A stretch of DNA of 64,000 bases, from positions 6,200,001 through 6,264,000 of the forward strand of contig JBHGNT010000006.1 of NCBI GenBank assembly GCA_043228905.1, in the 5' to 3' direction. The DNA comes from Azolla caroliniana (Eukaryota; Polypodiophyta). The position numbers were made by a program, and so were the translations under genes. The notes below the pieces were generated by a model. That model saw only the letters and a program-made list of their open reading frames with translations. It was not told the DNA's origin and made no database searches. Shown here in pieces: positions 26,425 to 37,748 of the stretch (position 1 is the stretch's first letter; the number at the start of each line of letters is the position of its first letter).

Positions 26425-26596
26425 GTAATTGACTAGGAGGTCATGGGTTCAACCGCTACATTCCACATTGGCATCTAGTGAATTAAAAACGGATATGTAT
26501 GAGGTTTGTGATAGAGAGGTGAGGGAATTGGGTTTCGAACCCAAAATATAGAGTTTGTAGTGTAACAACTTACCACCAAGCTAAGGTACTTGCAAG
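26425..26596. mobile_element. SINE-like element with inverted tRNA-like ends
   Basis: The left part has a forward box-B motif (GGGTTCAACCGC) and the same body as the 3.4-kb copy ('acattccacattggcat'). The right part, read on the minus strand, shows a box-A-like TTAGCTTGGTGGTAAG and a good box B, GGGTTCGAAACCC. The two tRNA-like ends therefore face each other. The forward box A is not visible, so this copy is 5' truncated. It ends in a GA tract that merges with the truncated LTR of copia-2. Confidence 0.6.
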
Positions 26597-26755
26597 AGAG
26601 AGAGAGAGAGAGAGAGAGAAAGAAAGATGTGTGCTCAAAGAAGACTATGTTTCAAACTTGCCTTTACAAGGTAAGTAACCCACTTATATTGTTAGGTTAA
26701 CTATGTGTTCACATTATAGATACAAGGTGGACGGAGTGGGATATTTATCCCAACA
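26597..26755 (-). repeat. Truncated 3' LTR of copia-2
   Basis: Only the half from the GA tract to the CAACA end is present. The other half is replaced by the SINE-like element, with the junction inside a GA tract. Confidence 0.75.
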
Positions 26756-26931
26756 AACTCCCCCGTAAAAGGATTACTTTGCATGCATACAATGATATGG
26801 GGTGGTGGCCGATTAGGCAAAGATAAAGTCGGCTTGTTCGGATGCTTGCCGAGTCGACTGATGTTCGAATAAGACATTACTCGATTAGACCTTTAACCTC
26901 TAAGCTATCAGCTTTTCGTGCATGCTGTTTC

Positions 26932-29900
26932 CTATGCTTTCTGATTGATCGTTGATCGGCTTTCAGTTCCTTTGCACTCAACTGCATCTTCAACCTTCAG
27001 GCTGATTGGCTCCTTCGACTTCGCCTGTTCGACTTGTCTGGCCATGCCGTTCTTTGACTTACCTTCTGCTTTCCTTTCAGCTCTTCTTTGCTTGCTCCCT
27101 TGTTGTAGTCCCATATGTCCTCTTAATGCGTTGAATAGTTGATCTGAGAGTGGCTTTGTCAGGCTGTCGACGATGTTCACATGGGTATCCACTTGTCAGA
27201 CTTCGAACTTCTTGTTAGTGACAAGCTCCCGAATGTGATGGTACCTCACCTCAATATGCTTCATCTTGGCATGGTATACCGGATTCCTGATGAGGTATAT
27301 TGCGCTTTGTCAATCGCAATAACGGGTTGGCACTGGATGGTCGATTCGGCCTTTAGCTGATAGTTGGTGCAACCAAATGGTTTCCTTGGCAACTTCCAAT
27401 GTGGCTATGCACTCATCCTTTGTTGTCAAGGGTATCGTGCAATCTTGTAATTTCGACCTCCATGACATGGAGCAACTGCCATAGGTGAAAATATAACCTA
27501 ATGTTGACTTTCGATTGTCTAGATTATAGGAGTAGTCAGAGTCAGTGAAGCTTTTAACTTTGGTCTAATTGTTCGATCCGAATGTCATATGTAGATCTTT
27601 GGTGCCTCATAGGTACAAGAATATGTTCTTTACAGCCTCCCAGTGCTTCCGTCCAGGTTTTGACATGTATCGGTTGTCAATCCCTACGACATATGCAAGG
27701 TCGTTGCCACCATTGTGTACATGAGACTTCCTACAACCGATGCGTAGGGTATTTTGCTCATGAGCTTTCTCGCCTCTTCTGTGGATGGAGAGTCTCTGTC
27801 CGATAGTTGGAGTGACGTCAGAAACGGTGTTGGTGTTGGCTTCGAATTCTCCATATTGAAGCGCCTCAACACCTTTCAGATGTAATCATACTGGGAGGGC
27901 CGTAGAGTCTTTGTCTTCTGATTTCACTTTATCCTCATCCCCAGTATGTGTTGGGCTTGTCTAATTTCCTTCATCGCAAATTTGTCGTGAAGGCTCCACT
28001 TTAGTTCTCCGATCTTTGCTCTATTGTTCCCTACAATGAACATGACGTTGATGTATATCTGGAACTCATTGGCCAATTGCCGAATATACATACATGGGTC
28101 GGAGTTGGACAGGTGGTACCCGAGCTGTCGAATATAGGTATCAAATTTTTGATACCTCATCCTCGACGCTTGTTTTACGCCATAAAGGCTTTTCTTTAGT
28201 TGACATACAAGGTGACCTTCCTCCCTCGTCTTCGTGAAGCTTGCCGATTGAGACATATAGATTTCTTCTTCCAAGTCTCCATGTAGGAATGTCGTCTTGA
28301 CATCCAACTGCTCGAGCTCTAGGTCCTCAGTCACCATGACCCCAAGTATGAGTCAAAGGGTGGTCATCTTGACTATTGGTGAGAATATCTCATTGTAGTC
28401 AACCCGATGTTCTTGTTTGAATCCCTTTGTGACGAACTGAGCTTTGTATTTGGGCGTCTTTGAATCAGATACATATTTGTATCAAAATACCCATTTGCAG
28501 GGCATCGGCTTCCTTCCAATTGGTAATTCAAGTAGCTCCCATGTTTGATTCTGATGAATCGAGTCCATCTCAAATTTCATGGCTTGTAGCCATGTGTCGA
28601 CATCCGATGTGCTATAGCTTCCTCGTAGGAGCTTGGTTCGCTTGCGTCCGTGTAGTTGGCGTAGTTGAGGCCCAGTTGGTAAAACTTTGTTGGCATTTGC
28701 ACTCGTCCTGATCTCCTGGGTGCCGATTTGTTCGGTTCGGATTCTTCGATCATCATTATTGGTTGATAAGTATTTTTTGAACCATCTTCAGGAGTCCTTT
28801 GGGATGACTCACCTCTAGAATGGGATTTTGATGATGTTTGGTCATCCTCCCTTTCTTCGGGATCGATTGATAGAGGGATTTGTGCCTTGGTTGGTTGGGC
28901 TTAGTCTTTTGGCACTTTAGCATGAATGGGCGATTTGGTCATTTTGACTCTATCATTTTCACCTCCTGTCAATCTCTTAGTCGAATCGAATTCGACTAGT
29001 GAACCTCTTGTCGATTCGAATTCAGTAAGGGGATTGGATTGGTCTATTAAATTCAACAATTTGTTGAATCTCCAATTTGGTCCGGTGGGTCGGTTCTTCT
29101 ATGATATCTTTGTCGAAGGAGACATTTTTGCCACTTCTCTTAGGTTGGGATGGGTTTGAGGATAGAATGGAGTCGTTATTGAAGACTATGTCGCTGCTCT
29201 AGATCAATTTCCGGTTCTCTGGGTCCCATAACCTGTAGCCAAATTCCCCATCGGTTCCATAACCGAGAAATATGCACTTTGTTGCATGGGGTGCCAACTT
29301 GGTCCATTTGTCCCTGGGTATGAAGGCGTACGATTCGCATCCGAATTTTTGGAACTTGTTGTAGATCGGTTGTATGCCTGACCATAGTGCTTGTGGCACT
29401 TCGCGCCACACTGCCCTCGACGGTGATAGATGTATCAAATAGATGACCGTCAACAGTGCCTTGGCCCAACATTCCAACATTAGTCTAGAGTGCTAGAGCA
29501 TTGATGTCACCCTCGTAGGGATTGTCTAGTTGATCCATTCCTCCACACCATTCTAAATGGGAGCATAGGGAACGTGCTTTTGATGCCAGATCCATTTGTT
29601 GGACAGGTACTATTTGAAGGCTCAGGAGGTGTATTCCCCTCCATTGTCGAATCAAAGTGTCTTCACTCGGTGTCCTGATCAGTTCTCCACTTTGGCTATC
29701 CATCGAGTGAAGACCTCGAGCACTTCGTCTTTCGACCTAATGGAGTAGGCCCAAACATTCCATGTACAATCATCTACGAATGTGATGAGGTACCGGGAGC
29801 CTGCTAGTGACCTTTCGGGATTGGCCCACATATATATGTGTGGACCAGTTCTAGGGGTTGTCGTATTGTCTTATTATGGAGAAAGTGCGTACTTCGGGTC

Positions 29901-31315
29901 TGTTTCCCGTAACGACAATGCTCGTAGAAATCCGTCTTTGTCTGGAGCTTCGGGATGTAGCCTATCGTCGTCGGTCTAGTCCTGCTTGTGAAATATGGCC
30001 AAGCCGGCCATGCCATAGTTTTGAGTCCCACGATTCGGCTATGTTCACTTCCCCTCCTAGACTGATCACCATAAGTGGGTACACGTTATTGTATTTGTAT
30101 CCGTTTCCAATTTTTAGATTTCCTCGGCTGATCTCCATGATGATTCAATGAGAGTCGTTCTATACCCAACTTCAACTAGCATGTCGATGGAGACCAAACT
30201 CCTTTTCAACGCGGCTACGTACTAGAATTGGTGTAGGGTGATGCTATTGTCATTTGGCAATTGGATGGGGACCTCGCTGATCCTTGTGATCACACACTCC
30301 TACTCGTTGCCTAGTCGAATTGCGTTGTTGGCGCTGGTCGAATAGTCTGAAAACCATTCAATGTTGGGGGTTACGTGAAATGTGGCTCTAGGGTCCAACA
30401 ACCACATTTGTGCATCTTGTGCGCGATATAGAATTTCACTAGTCGATGATTCCAAAGAGAGGATTTCTCCCGATTGCGATTCAACAACATTAACTTGGTT
30501 GCCATCGGGAGAACGTTTCAAATTAGATTCTGTTGGATTTCGCCCGAATATCCGACCATTTTGCTTCTTCTTGATCGACTAACAGTGGGAGGCATCATGA
30601 CAAGTCTTTCTGCAATAAGTGCAAAAATCACTTGATCAACTATTCCTCGACTTCGACCGTTGTCGATTGTCAATCCTCCTTCTCGACCAACTGATTCTTC
30701 CAACTGGCTCGGTCAAGTAGTGGGCTTTCATCGATGGTGAGGCCCATTGATTTTTGTTGAATATCCTCAGTGAGGACTCGTCCGGTCATTTCATCAAGAT
30801 TCATCTTTGGACAACTATTGGTGAAAGCCATGTAGAATACCTCCCAGCTCGCCGACAAGCTTGAAAGTAAGGCAAGGGCTTTCACTTCTTCTTGAAAGTT
30901 AATCCCTTGGGAGGAGAGCTCGGATAACACCCGACTGAAGGTGTTAATGTGGGAGATCGTCAAATTTGTCTCTCTCATCTTCATATTGAACAACTATTGG
31001 ATCAATATGAGCTTTGATGAGGACGACTGCTTTTCATAAATGGCCTGCAACTTCTCCCACAAGGTAAATGTCATCATATCTTTGGCCATGTTGAAGTAAA
31101 CGTTCTTTGATTGGATGCATTCGGATGGTCGACCTAGGTATTTCATCTAGTGAGCGACATTCGTCTACTATCATTGAGGCTGGTTTGTTATTGTGTTGTA
31201 TTGGCTCGATTTGACATTGGATGATCAATACATATTGTATCATTTCCTTCCATAGGACAAAGTTCGTGCCGTCGAACTTTCGGATTTCTACTCCCGTGCC
31301 GGTTGTAGAAGCCAA
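26932..31315 (-). pseudogene. Gag-pol remnants of copia-2
   Basis: Gag starts near 31,315 (MASTTGTGVEIRKFDG) and continues at 30,993-30,670. A decayed protease at 30,521-30,300 reads LLDPRATFHV where DSGAT is expected. Integrase pieces lie at 30,031-29,804 and 29,480-29,199. RT pieces at 28,337-27,924 include LDVKTTFLHGDLEEEIYM and KKSLYGVKQ, but the YVDD site is altered to INVM. A later block at 27,872-27,684 has VVGSLMYTMVATT and the tail at 27,192-26,932 has VDSLTKPLS. Many stops and frameshifts separate the pieces, so it is inactive. Confidence 0.85.
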
Positions 31316-31426
31316 GTTTTGTAGGAAGTAAGATTTTTCTGACCTGGTTTTTTCCTTTAACTGATTCTTTTCTTCTCAAGTTTGTGTTGATGTTGCCGCC
31401 GGACTGCAAGTCACTGTGATACCAAA

Positions 31427-31549
31427 TGTAGAAGTGGTTGGTACGGAAGCGAGATTAAGGACCTGTCAGTGAGTCTTGCGAACAACACTCGTACTGAAGA
31501 AGATGTGCACTATGATAAGAATCAAGAAGATGAAAGTAGACATTGGCAT

Positions 31550-31594
<45 letters not shown>

Positions 31595-31728
31595 TGCTCA
31601 AAGAAGACTATGTTACATTAACCTTCGAACTTGTTTTTACAAGGTAAGTAACCCTCTTATATAGTTAGGTTAACTATGTGTTCACACTAGAGATACATGG
31701 TGGGTGGAGTGGGACTTTTATCCCAACA
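31427..31728 (-). repeat. 5' LTR of copia-2, with internal GA microsatellite
   Basis: Begins TGT and ends ACA on the plus strand. It contains a GA tract at about 31,555-31,591. The part after the GA tract matches 26,620-26,755 closely ('tcaaagaagactatgtt', 'ggttaactatgtgttcaca'). Confidence 0.85.
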
Positions 31729-31841
31729 CAAAATTCCTTCAACAAAGAATTGTGTCATGTTGTAATTCCAATTTGCAAAGTTGGCGTGTCTAGCTTCTTG
31801 CCACGGAGTGAGCTACCCATTTATATATTCATGATGACCGT

Positions 31842-32370
31842 TGTCGCGTTGTTACGCGCGTGCGTGTAGAAGGGGCGGGACCACGGGGGTCTCGAACTAG
31901 GGAGTAGAGGAGAAGGAATAAGGTATGATATGGAGGCTTAGCTCAAGAGGAGAAGAAGAAAGAATAAGATCACCACATAGAAGGAGAGATCACGGAGGCA
32001 AGATACTCAACAAGTTATATTAAAACGAACAAATGATTACAACAATGGTGGCCGCATGGGCCGCACCAAAACTACTATGAGAAAACCCTAACCGAAGATG
32101 AATAAGGAAAACCCTAAACGAAACCCTAACCCTAAAACGGTAAGAACTCTAGACTAAGTGGTATACCTCTCATACGCAAAATAGGCAACCCTTCATAAGT
32201 GACCCCTCCCTTCATTTTATAGCCCAAGGAGGGAGGGACCTTACAATGTGGGATAAAATTTCCCCTCTCTTTCTATACACCATATCCTAGTATACATGTG
32301 CACATGTTGCACACCACCAACTTGCCCATTCCACCCCGGTTTCACATTATAGTCGGAAATCTTTATGACA
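31842..32370 (-). repeat. 3' LTR of element A
   Basis: 529 bp, pairs with 48,054-48,582. The telo-box-like run is at about 32,121-32,138. The inner side begins with the complement of the polypurine tract ('tccacccccaccaaacc'). Confidence 0.88.
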
Positions 32371-33259
32371 TCCACCCCCACCAAACCGCACATCCACCGG
32401 TATGTGCCAAGAAAGGAAAAGGGTGAGAGATTTCGGCGACGGTGATCAACCGGGTCCTTCGACTTACTGGCACCCAATCGTCTTGCCGGTCCCTTGCCGG
32501 TGCCAATCCGTCTTACCAGCTCCTTACCGGCCCTGACCCGCCGGCTCCATCCGATCTACCACGTTCACCGCGTGTCCCCGAACCAGCGGCTCCATCTGAT
32601 CCGCCATATCCGACGTTCGCGCCTTCTTCTTCGACCGGCCCTCCCGAACATCGTTGGTGACCCGATTGCTCTTCCTTTGTCCGCCTCATATATCCTCCGG
32701 ATGCGCTCCCAATCTCTCCGATCGCACCCCGGATTCCGCCCTTTGCGTGCCGCGTATGTTCCTCCTTTGGTTTTATCGTCTCCGCATGCCGAACACCTCG
32801 GCGTGTCGACTCTTCCCGCTCCGCGCTTGCCTTTCGTAGGCTCTTCCCGTGCGTCGAATATGCACTCATTCTTTGGCCCTTAGGCGACCTCATTCCGCGT
32901 TCCTTGCTTCTCCTTTGCCTATCGTGCTCTCTCGTCGTAGAGCGTACCGTCATCCCGACCTATGTGTCGGTGTCCCTCGAGGCTCTCGTTACCGCCTCGC
33001 CTCGACTTGCGCCCTCTTGGCCCGCTTGGCCTTGCATGCCCTCCGGGAAGCCGCCGCGTTTTCTCTTCCCGATGTGTACCCCATTGTTCTCCGCGCATCC
33101 CCTCCGTTTTCCCAGACACAATTCTTCGTTCATGTCGATCATGGCGTCTCGTCGCACCGTCCTTCGTCCCGCGCTTGCCTCTCGAAGGCTTCCTCCAACC
33201 ATTATCATCGGTCACTCGTTGCGGCTCCTCCGAATGCATGCTCATTCTTTGGTCCTTAG

Positions 33260-33939
33260 GTGAAGAATTTCGGCCAGAGGCAGAAACCGGGAAACATTGG
33301 CTACATCGGCGGGGTGCAACGTGTGTGCTCACCCATGTACATTTAGTGTGAATAACGAGGGCGCCTTTATGGCGCCGAAGAGTAGTCAAGTTGGGACAGA
33401 CGATCCCATGTAAGTCGGGAATTATCCCACATTGTAACGCATCTCTCTCCTTGTTCTATAAAAGGAAGGGAGCGCCCTTTGTGAAAGGGTTGCCCATTTT
33501 GCGTTAGAGGGTATACCGTTAGATTTAGGGTTAGCGACATTTCTTCTTCTTCTTCTTCTTCTTCCCCCTTCGTGTTCGCTTAGGGTTTGCTTAAGCTCGT
33601 CTCCTGCGCAAGACCCCGCTCGGGTGCTTCCCCTTTCCTACGTTTCCTGTGTATATTCCAGTATGTCTGTGTATATTCGCGTCTCTGTTGGTGTCGGGTG
33701 CTTCCCCTTTCCTACGTTTCCTGTACATAAGGGCGTGAGTCGGGTCAGCATGTGTGTGTGTGCGTGAGTCAGTGTTAAGCGCGCGCTCCCTCTCTTTCTC
33801 TCTCTCCCTTCAGTCGCTTCCGGTGTGCTTCTGGGATGCCCCGGAAACGGTGAAGCACGACTTCCTACGCTCTGTCACTCCCTAGTCCAAGACCCCCGTG
33901 GTCCCGCCTTTCTCCACGCATGCGCGTAACAACGCGACA
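33260..33939 (+). repeat. 5' LTR of element C (first bases missing)
   Basis: Matches 37,749-38,530 from GTGAAGAATTTCGGCC to ACGCGACA, but lacks the leading TGTC and an internal segment of about 100 bp that is present at 38,112-38,230. A TATAAAA motif lies at 33,457-33,463 and TTTAGGGTTAG at about 33,525-33,535. Confidence 0.75.
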
Positions 33940-34006
33940 TATTTGGTGAACTCGACGTGAAAGGCGGAAAGGGAGGATAGAGTCGGAAGACGACGACCTC
34001 GCGGAG

Positions 34007-34441
34007 ATGGTGGCCGAAGTGGTGTTGGAGTCGGCACAAGTGATGATGAGGCGAGAAGCAGCGCAACAAGCGGTTGAGCGAGTGGTCGAAAGAGTCAGCC
34101 GTTTCAACGGGGACAGAGTCCCATCTTACTTGGAAACCTACAACGCGGAAGTGGAGGAGTGCGGCGTAGACGAGGCGTTGAGGCTGGAGTTCTTCTGTCG
34201 GGTTGTAGCTGTCCGGATGCATGCGGAAGTAAAGGAGCTCCGTGAGGCTCATAGTTCGTGGGAGGCCTTCGAAGAGGCGCTCTTGAAGGCATACGGAGGA
34301 CGGCGGAAGATCGGTACGACGGTACGACAGGAGAGGGTGCGGAACAAAACGCCCTCTCGACTTGCGGAGATAGAACGGCCAAGGACGAGGCCGAGATACA
34401 AATCGCAGAACCGGGTAGTTGGGACCAGCGGTTTCGGGCGT
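34007..34441 (+). pseudogene. Gag-like protein of element C, truncated by a solo LTR
   Basis: Starts MVAEVVLESAQVMM and continues with RFNGDRVPSYLETYNAE, VKELREAHSSWEAFEEALLKAYG and a basic region. It is homologous in order and spacing to the gag frame of element A at 47,564-48,016. The reading frame runs into a solo LTR at 34,442, which supplies an unrelated C-terminus. Not functional as it stands. Confidence 0.6.
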
Positions 34442-35120
34442 TGTCGCGTTATTACGCGTGTGCGTGTAGAAGGGCGGGACCGCGGGGGTCTTGGACTAGG
34501 GAGTGGAGGAGAAAGATTAGCTCAAGAGGAGAAGAGAACGAATATGGTATTATGATAGAAGAAGAAGATGCAATCAAGATACTCAACAAGAAGTTCTATT
34601 AAGAAATGAATGATTACAACAAATGGTGGCCGCCATGGCTGCACCAAACGACTATATGAAAAACCCTAAAGGAAAACCCAAGAAGGAAACCGTAACCGAA
34701 ACCCTAACCCTAAAACGAAATGGGAAGAAGTAGAACCCTCGACTAAGTGGTATACCTTACTCACACAAAATAGGCAACCCCCACAATGGTGCCTTCTCTC
34801 TCCCTTTATAGCACAAGGAGGGAAGACCGCTTACAAAGGTGAGACTAAAATATCCCCTTTCATTCAAAGGGGATATTTGCCTTGATTTGGGGGAGGGTGA
34901 GATTGATGGCCCCTTAACTCCCACCTCCTCACAAACAACTAGGTACCTATGTACCGCATAGTACCTCTCTCTCTCTCTCTCGCGTGGATGTGCGTACAAC
35001 CACATCACCTTTATACCTTTATTACTATTACAAATACATTATGTACGTGTGCAATGTTGCACATCGCTCTTTGGCTCTCGTTGCTCGGGTTTCCGCTTGT
35101 GGACGAAAATCTTCACGACA
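34442..35120 (-). mobile_element. Solo LTR, subfamily B, inside element C
   Basis: 679 bp, TGTCGCG...CACGACA on the plus strand, so oriented minus. Neither a primer site nor a polypurine tract adjoins it. The flanks repeat GCGT (34,438-34,441 and 35,121-35,124), a 4-bp duplication, as expected for a solo LTR of an element that makes 4-bp duplications. It is homologous to 46,836-47,563. A telo-box-like AAACCCTAACCCTAAAAC lies near 34,699-34,716. Confidence 0.75.
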
Positions 35121-37748
35121 GCGTGTCAGCCTGAAACCCCAAAAATCGGAGAAGCAAGCCCAGGCGGGGCTTGCGCGATCGGTAAGAAGACGACCGCCGA
35201 CCACGAAGAGTCGGTGGCTACAGAGAAGGGCGTAAAACGAACGAGCGATTCTTTGTGTCTTCCCACACTTGCTCCCGAGACGATGGCAGTCGGGCCCGAG
35301 TGCCCACGTGAGTGAGTCCCAAGCGGAGGAAGGCGGTGGCGAAAGACCAAGAATCACCGACGAGACGACACGGGGAAGGAGCGGACGAAAGCCCAGGGAC
35401 CCGATTCCGGAGAACTTAGCATTCGGGCCCGTATGCCCATGTAAGACCGAGGAGATGGATGGTAGTACCGAGGAGTCCTGGCATGATGCCAGCGAAGATG
35501 GATGGGAGATGGCCAGCGAAAGGGTCGACGAGGAGACCAAGGAACGACCCGACCGGGGACAGAACCATGCGACGCTCTGATACGGGTGGAGCGTGATCTG
35601 GTCGTGGATTGTTCGATCGGGGCCGTATTCGGCATAAAGGTGCCGATACGGGAGAGGGTGCGGGACGAGCCGCCCTCTTTTACATGGGGAGAAAGACCGA
35701 CTGGGCGAAGGTCGAGAGTTGAAAGGAGAATGAAAGTCGGTCCTATGGAGTTCCTTACACCGATCCGGCTGTCGGCCCGAGTGCCGGCGTGGGTCCTATA
35801 GGAGAGATCGGTGGCGACAGGAGAACGGGACCCGGCAATACAGAGAAGGACTAACGGACCCGGACGAGAACCGGGCGGAGCGGACTCCCGGATGACCATT
35901 CCGGGAGGGAGGAAGAGAGCAGGCCTAGGGAGAGGCTGAGGAGACGGTACGTCGGTACCACGGGAGAGGGTGCGGACCAAAACGCCCTCTTGGCATGCGG
36001 AAAAGGATGACCCGAGACAGGGTCAGGAAGACAAATCGGAGGCCCAAGGAGGATCCTTCACACCGGTTCTAGAGACTTCGGCAGTCGGCAACGCGGCCGA
36101 CGTAAGACCAAGATACTGACGGTGGCGGCGAGGTGACGAAGGAAAAGGGCTACGGATGGGCAGTCTACGGAGATCCTCACACCGATCCGGCGGTCAGCCC
36201 GAGAGCCGGTGTGAGTCCTATAGGAAGGGACGGTGGCGGCAGGTGAACATGACCGGACGACGGAAGCAGAAAAAGAAGGTATCAGGCCAGCGGGGCGGCT
36301 ACGAACCGAATCGGACCTTCCGGCAAGGTCAGTGGGCGAAAGGAAGTCCGGTCCTACGGGATCCCCACACTTAACTAGAGACTCCGGCAGTTCGGCCAAC
36401 GTGGCAACATGAGACCGAGAGTGAAGGTTGGTGGCGGCGGGAAACGGGACCCGACTACGCGGAAGACACGAGGAGAGTCCGGGAGGGACTCAAACAAAAG
36501 ACACCCGAATTTCGGCAAGCATAGAAACGGAGTCCGGTCCTATGGGACCCTCACACCGATCCGGAGACTCCGGCAGTTCGGCCAACGTGGCAACGTGAGA
36601 CCTAGGGAGAAGGAGGGTGGCAGTAGGGAACGGGACCCGACAACACGAGGTTTCGGAAGGAAGCCGGTAGGGGCAAACACGGGGCGGTGTGTCAGGCCGG
36701 AAAGGCACACCTGGGATGGAATAAGAGTCTCGCAAGTGGCCATCGCGGGCCGGATCAAAGCGTGACTACGGGACAGTGTTCGGCACGGGCGGTGCCGAAC
36801 GAAGGAAGCGAAAGACGGCACAAGGGAGGTGCCGGGAACGAGGTGACAAGTGCCTAGTGGACTGCACAGGGTTGGAGTCAGGGGATGCCAAGAGAGGCCA
36901 GAGGAGGATCCTCCACACTCGCTTCGTAGATCTCAGTAGCTCCGTTGAAGTAGCGAAGACTGACACGGCAAGCCGGGATGACAAGCGGGTGGGGGCGAGG
37001 GGACGACGGCAAGCGGAAGACTCAGGACCTGTTGTAGCACCACAAAGACGGGAAGGGCCAAGCGGGCTACTACGGGGTGTTCCTCGGATGCGGAGAACAC
37101 CAGTATGCGGGTGAGCGGCGATGCACGATTTGGCCGGGAAAGGGGCCGACAAGGCGTGCAATGAACCAGAGTACGGCACAGGTGGTGCCAAACAACGGGC
37201 GAGGGTATGTGGCGCACGGAGGTGCTGGAGCGGAAAGACGAGCGCAGAGATAGGTTGCGCGGTTCGGAGGTAGCGCGTAGAAGGCCAGAAAGGGATCCTC
37301 CACACTATTCCGGAGACCATGGCGGTTCGAGCCGACGCGACGATGTAAGACCATGGAGAAGGAAGGTGGCGGCGAGAGGACGAAGGCAACGCAAAACAAC
37401 ATGGGACGACAATCAGGACATCACAAATGGTCAACGGAGGCCAAGCGGTCCACTACGGGCGTGCCTCAAGCGGAGGACATCAGGCATACGGCGGGAAACG
37501 GGGCGTTCATATGGCCGAACAAGGGCCAACGGAAGTACGCGTACTACGGAGATCGCGGCAGAGGACCCATCGACGGGTCGAACGAGCCTATGGGGAGGTA
37601 AGCGCGAAGGAAGAATCGAAGCCGAAGGATCAAACCGGCAACGAGCCGGGATGCGGATCACGGAAGACCGGTTTCTCACCGGCCAAAATCTCTCACCCTT
37701 CACCGGATTTGGCACGTACAGGTGGACGTGTGGTTAGGTGGGGGCGGA
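35121..37748. repeat. GC-rich interior of element C with diverged repeats
   Basis: No conserved protein is recognised. The sequence holds several diverged copies of a segment of roughly 180-200 bp with 'gatcctcacaccgatccgg', 'gacttcggcagt' and 'gtgagaccgag' as landmarks. Copies start near 36,045, 36,170, 36,355, 36,540 and 37,290, with a related copy near 39,290. Open frames occur on both strands but change frame between repeats, so they look compositional rather than coding. Confidence 0.55.

Larger units (their letters stand above)
26597..31728 (-). mobile_element. Degenerate Ty1/copia element (copia-2)
   Basis: Minus-strand element with a 302-bp 5' LTR at 31,427-31,728 and a 3' LTR remnant at 26,597-26,755. 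A primer site of TGGTATCA type flanks the 5' LTR and a purine-rich CGGGGGAG tract precedes the 3' LTR. Coding remnants in order from the right are gag, protease, integrase, RT and an RNase H tail, in many frames. It is clearly older than copia-1 and from a different copia lineage. No target duplication can be tested because the 3' LTR lacks its outer half. Confidence 0.85.

Noticed and set aside
35028-35980. Several 100-200-codon open frames on the minus strand
   Set aside because: They fall in the GC-rich interior of element C and in a solo LTR, lack motifs, and change frame between repeat copies.
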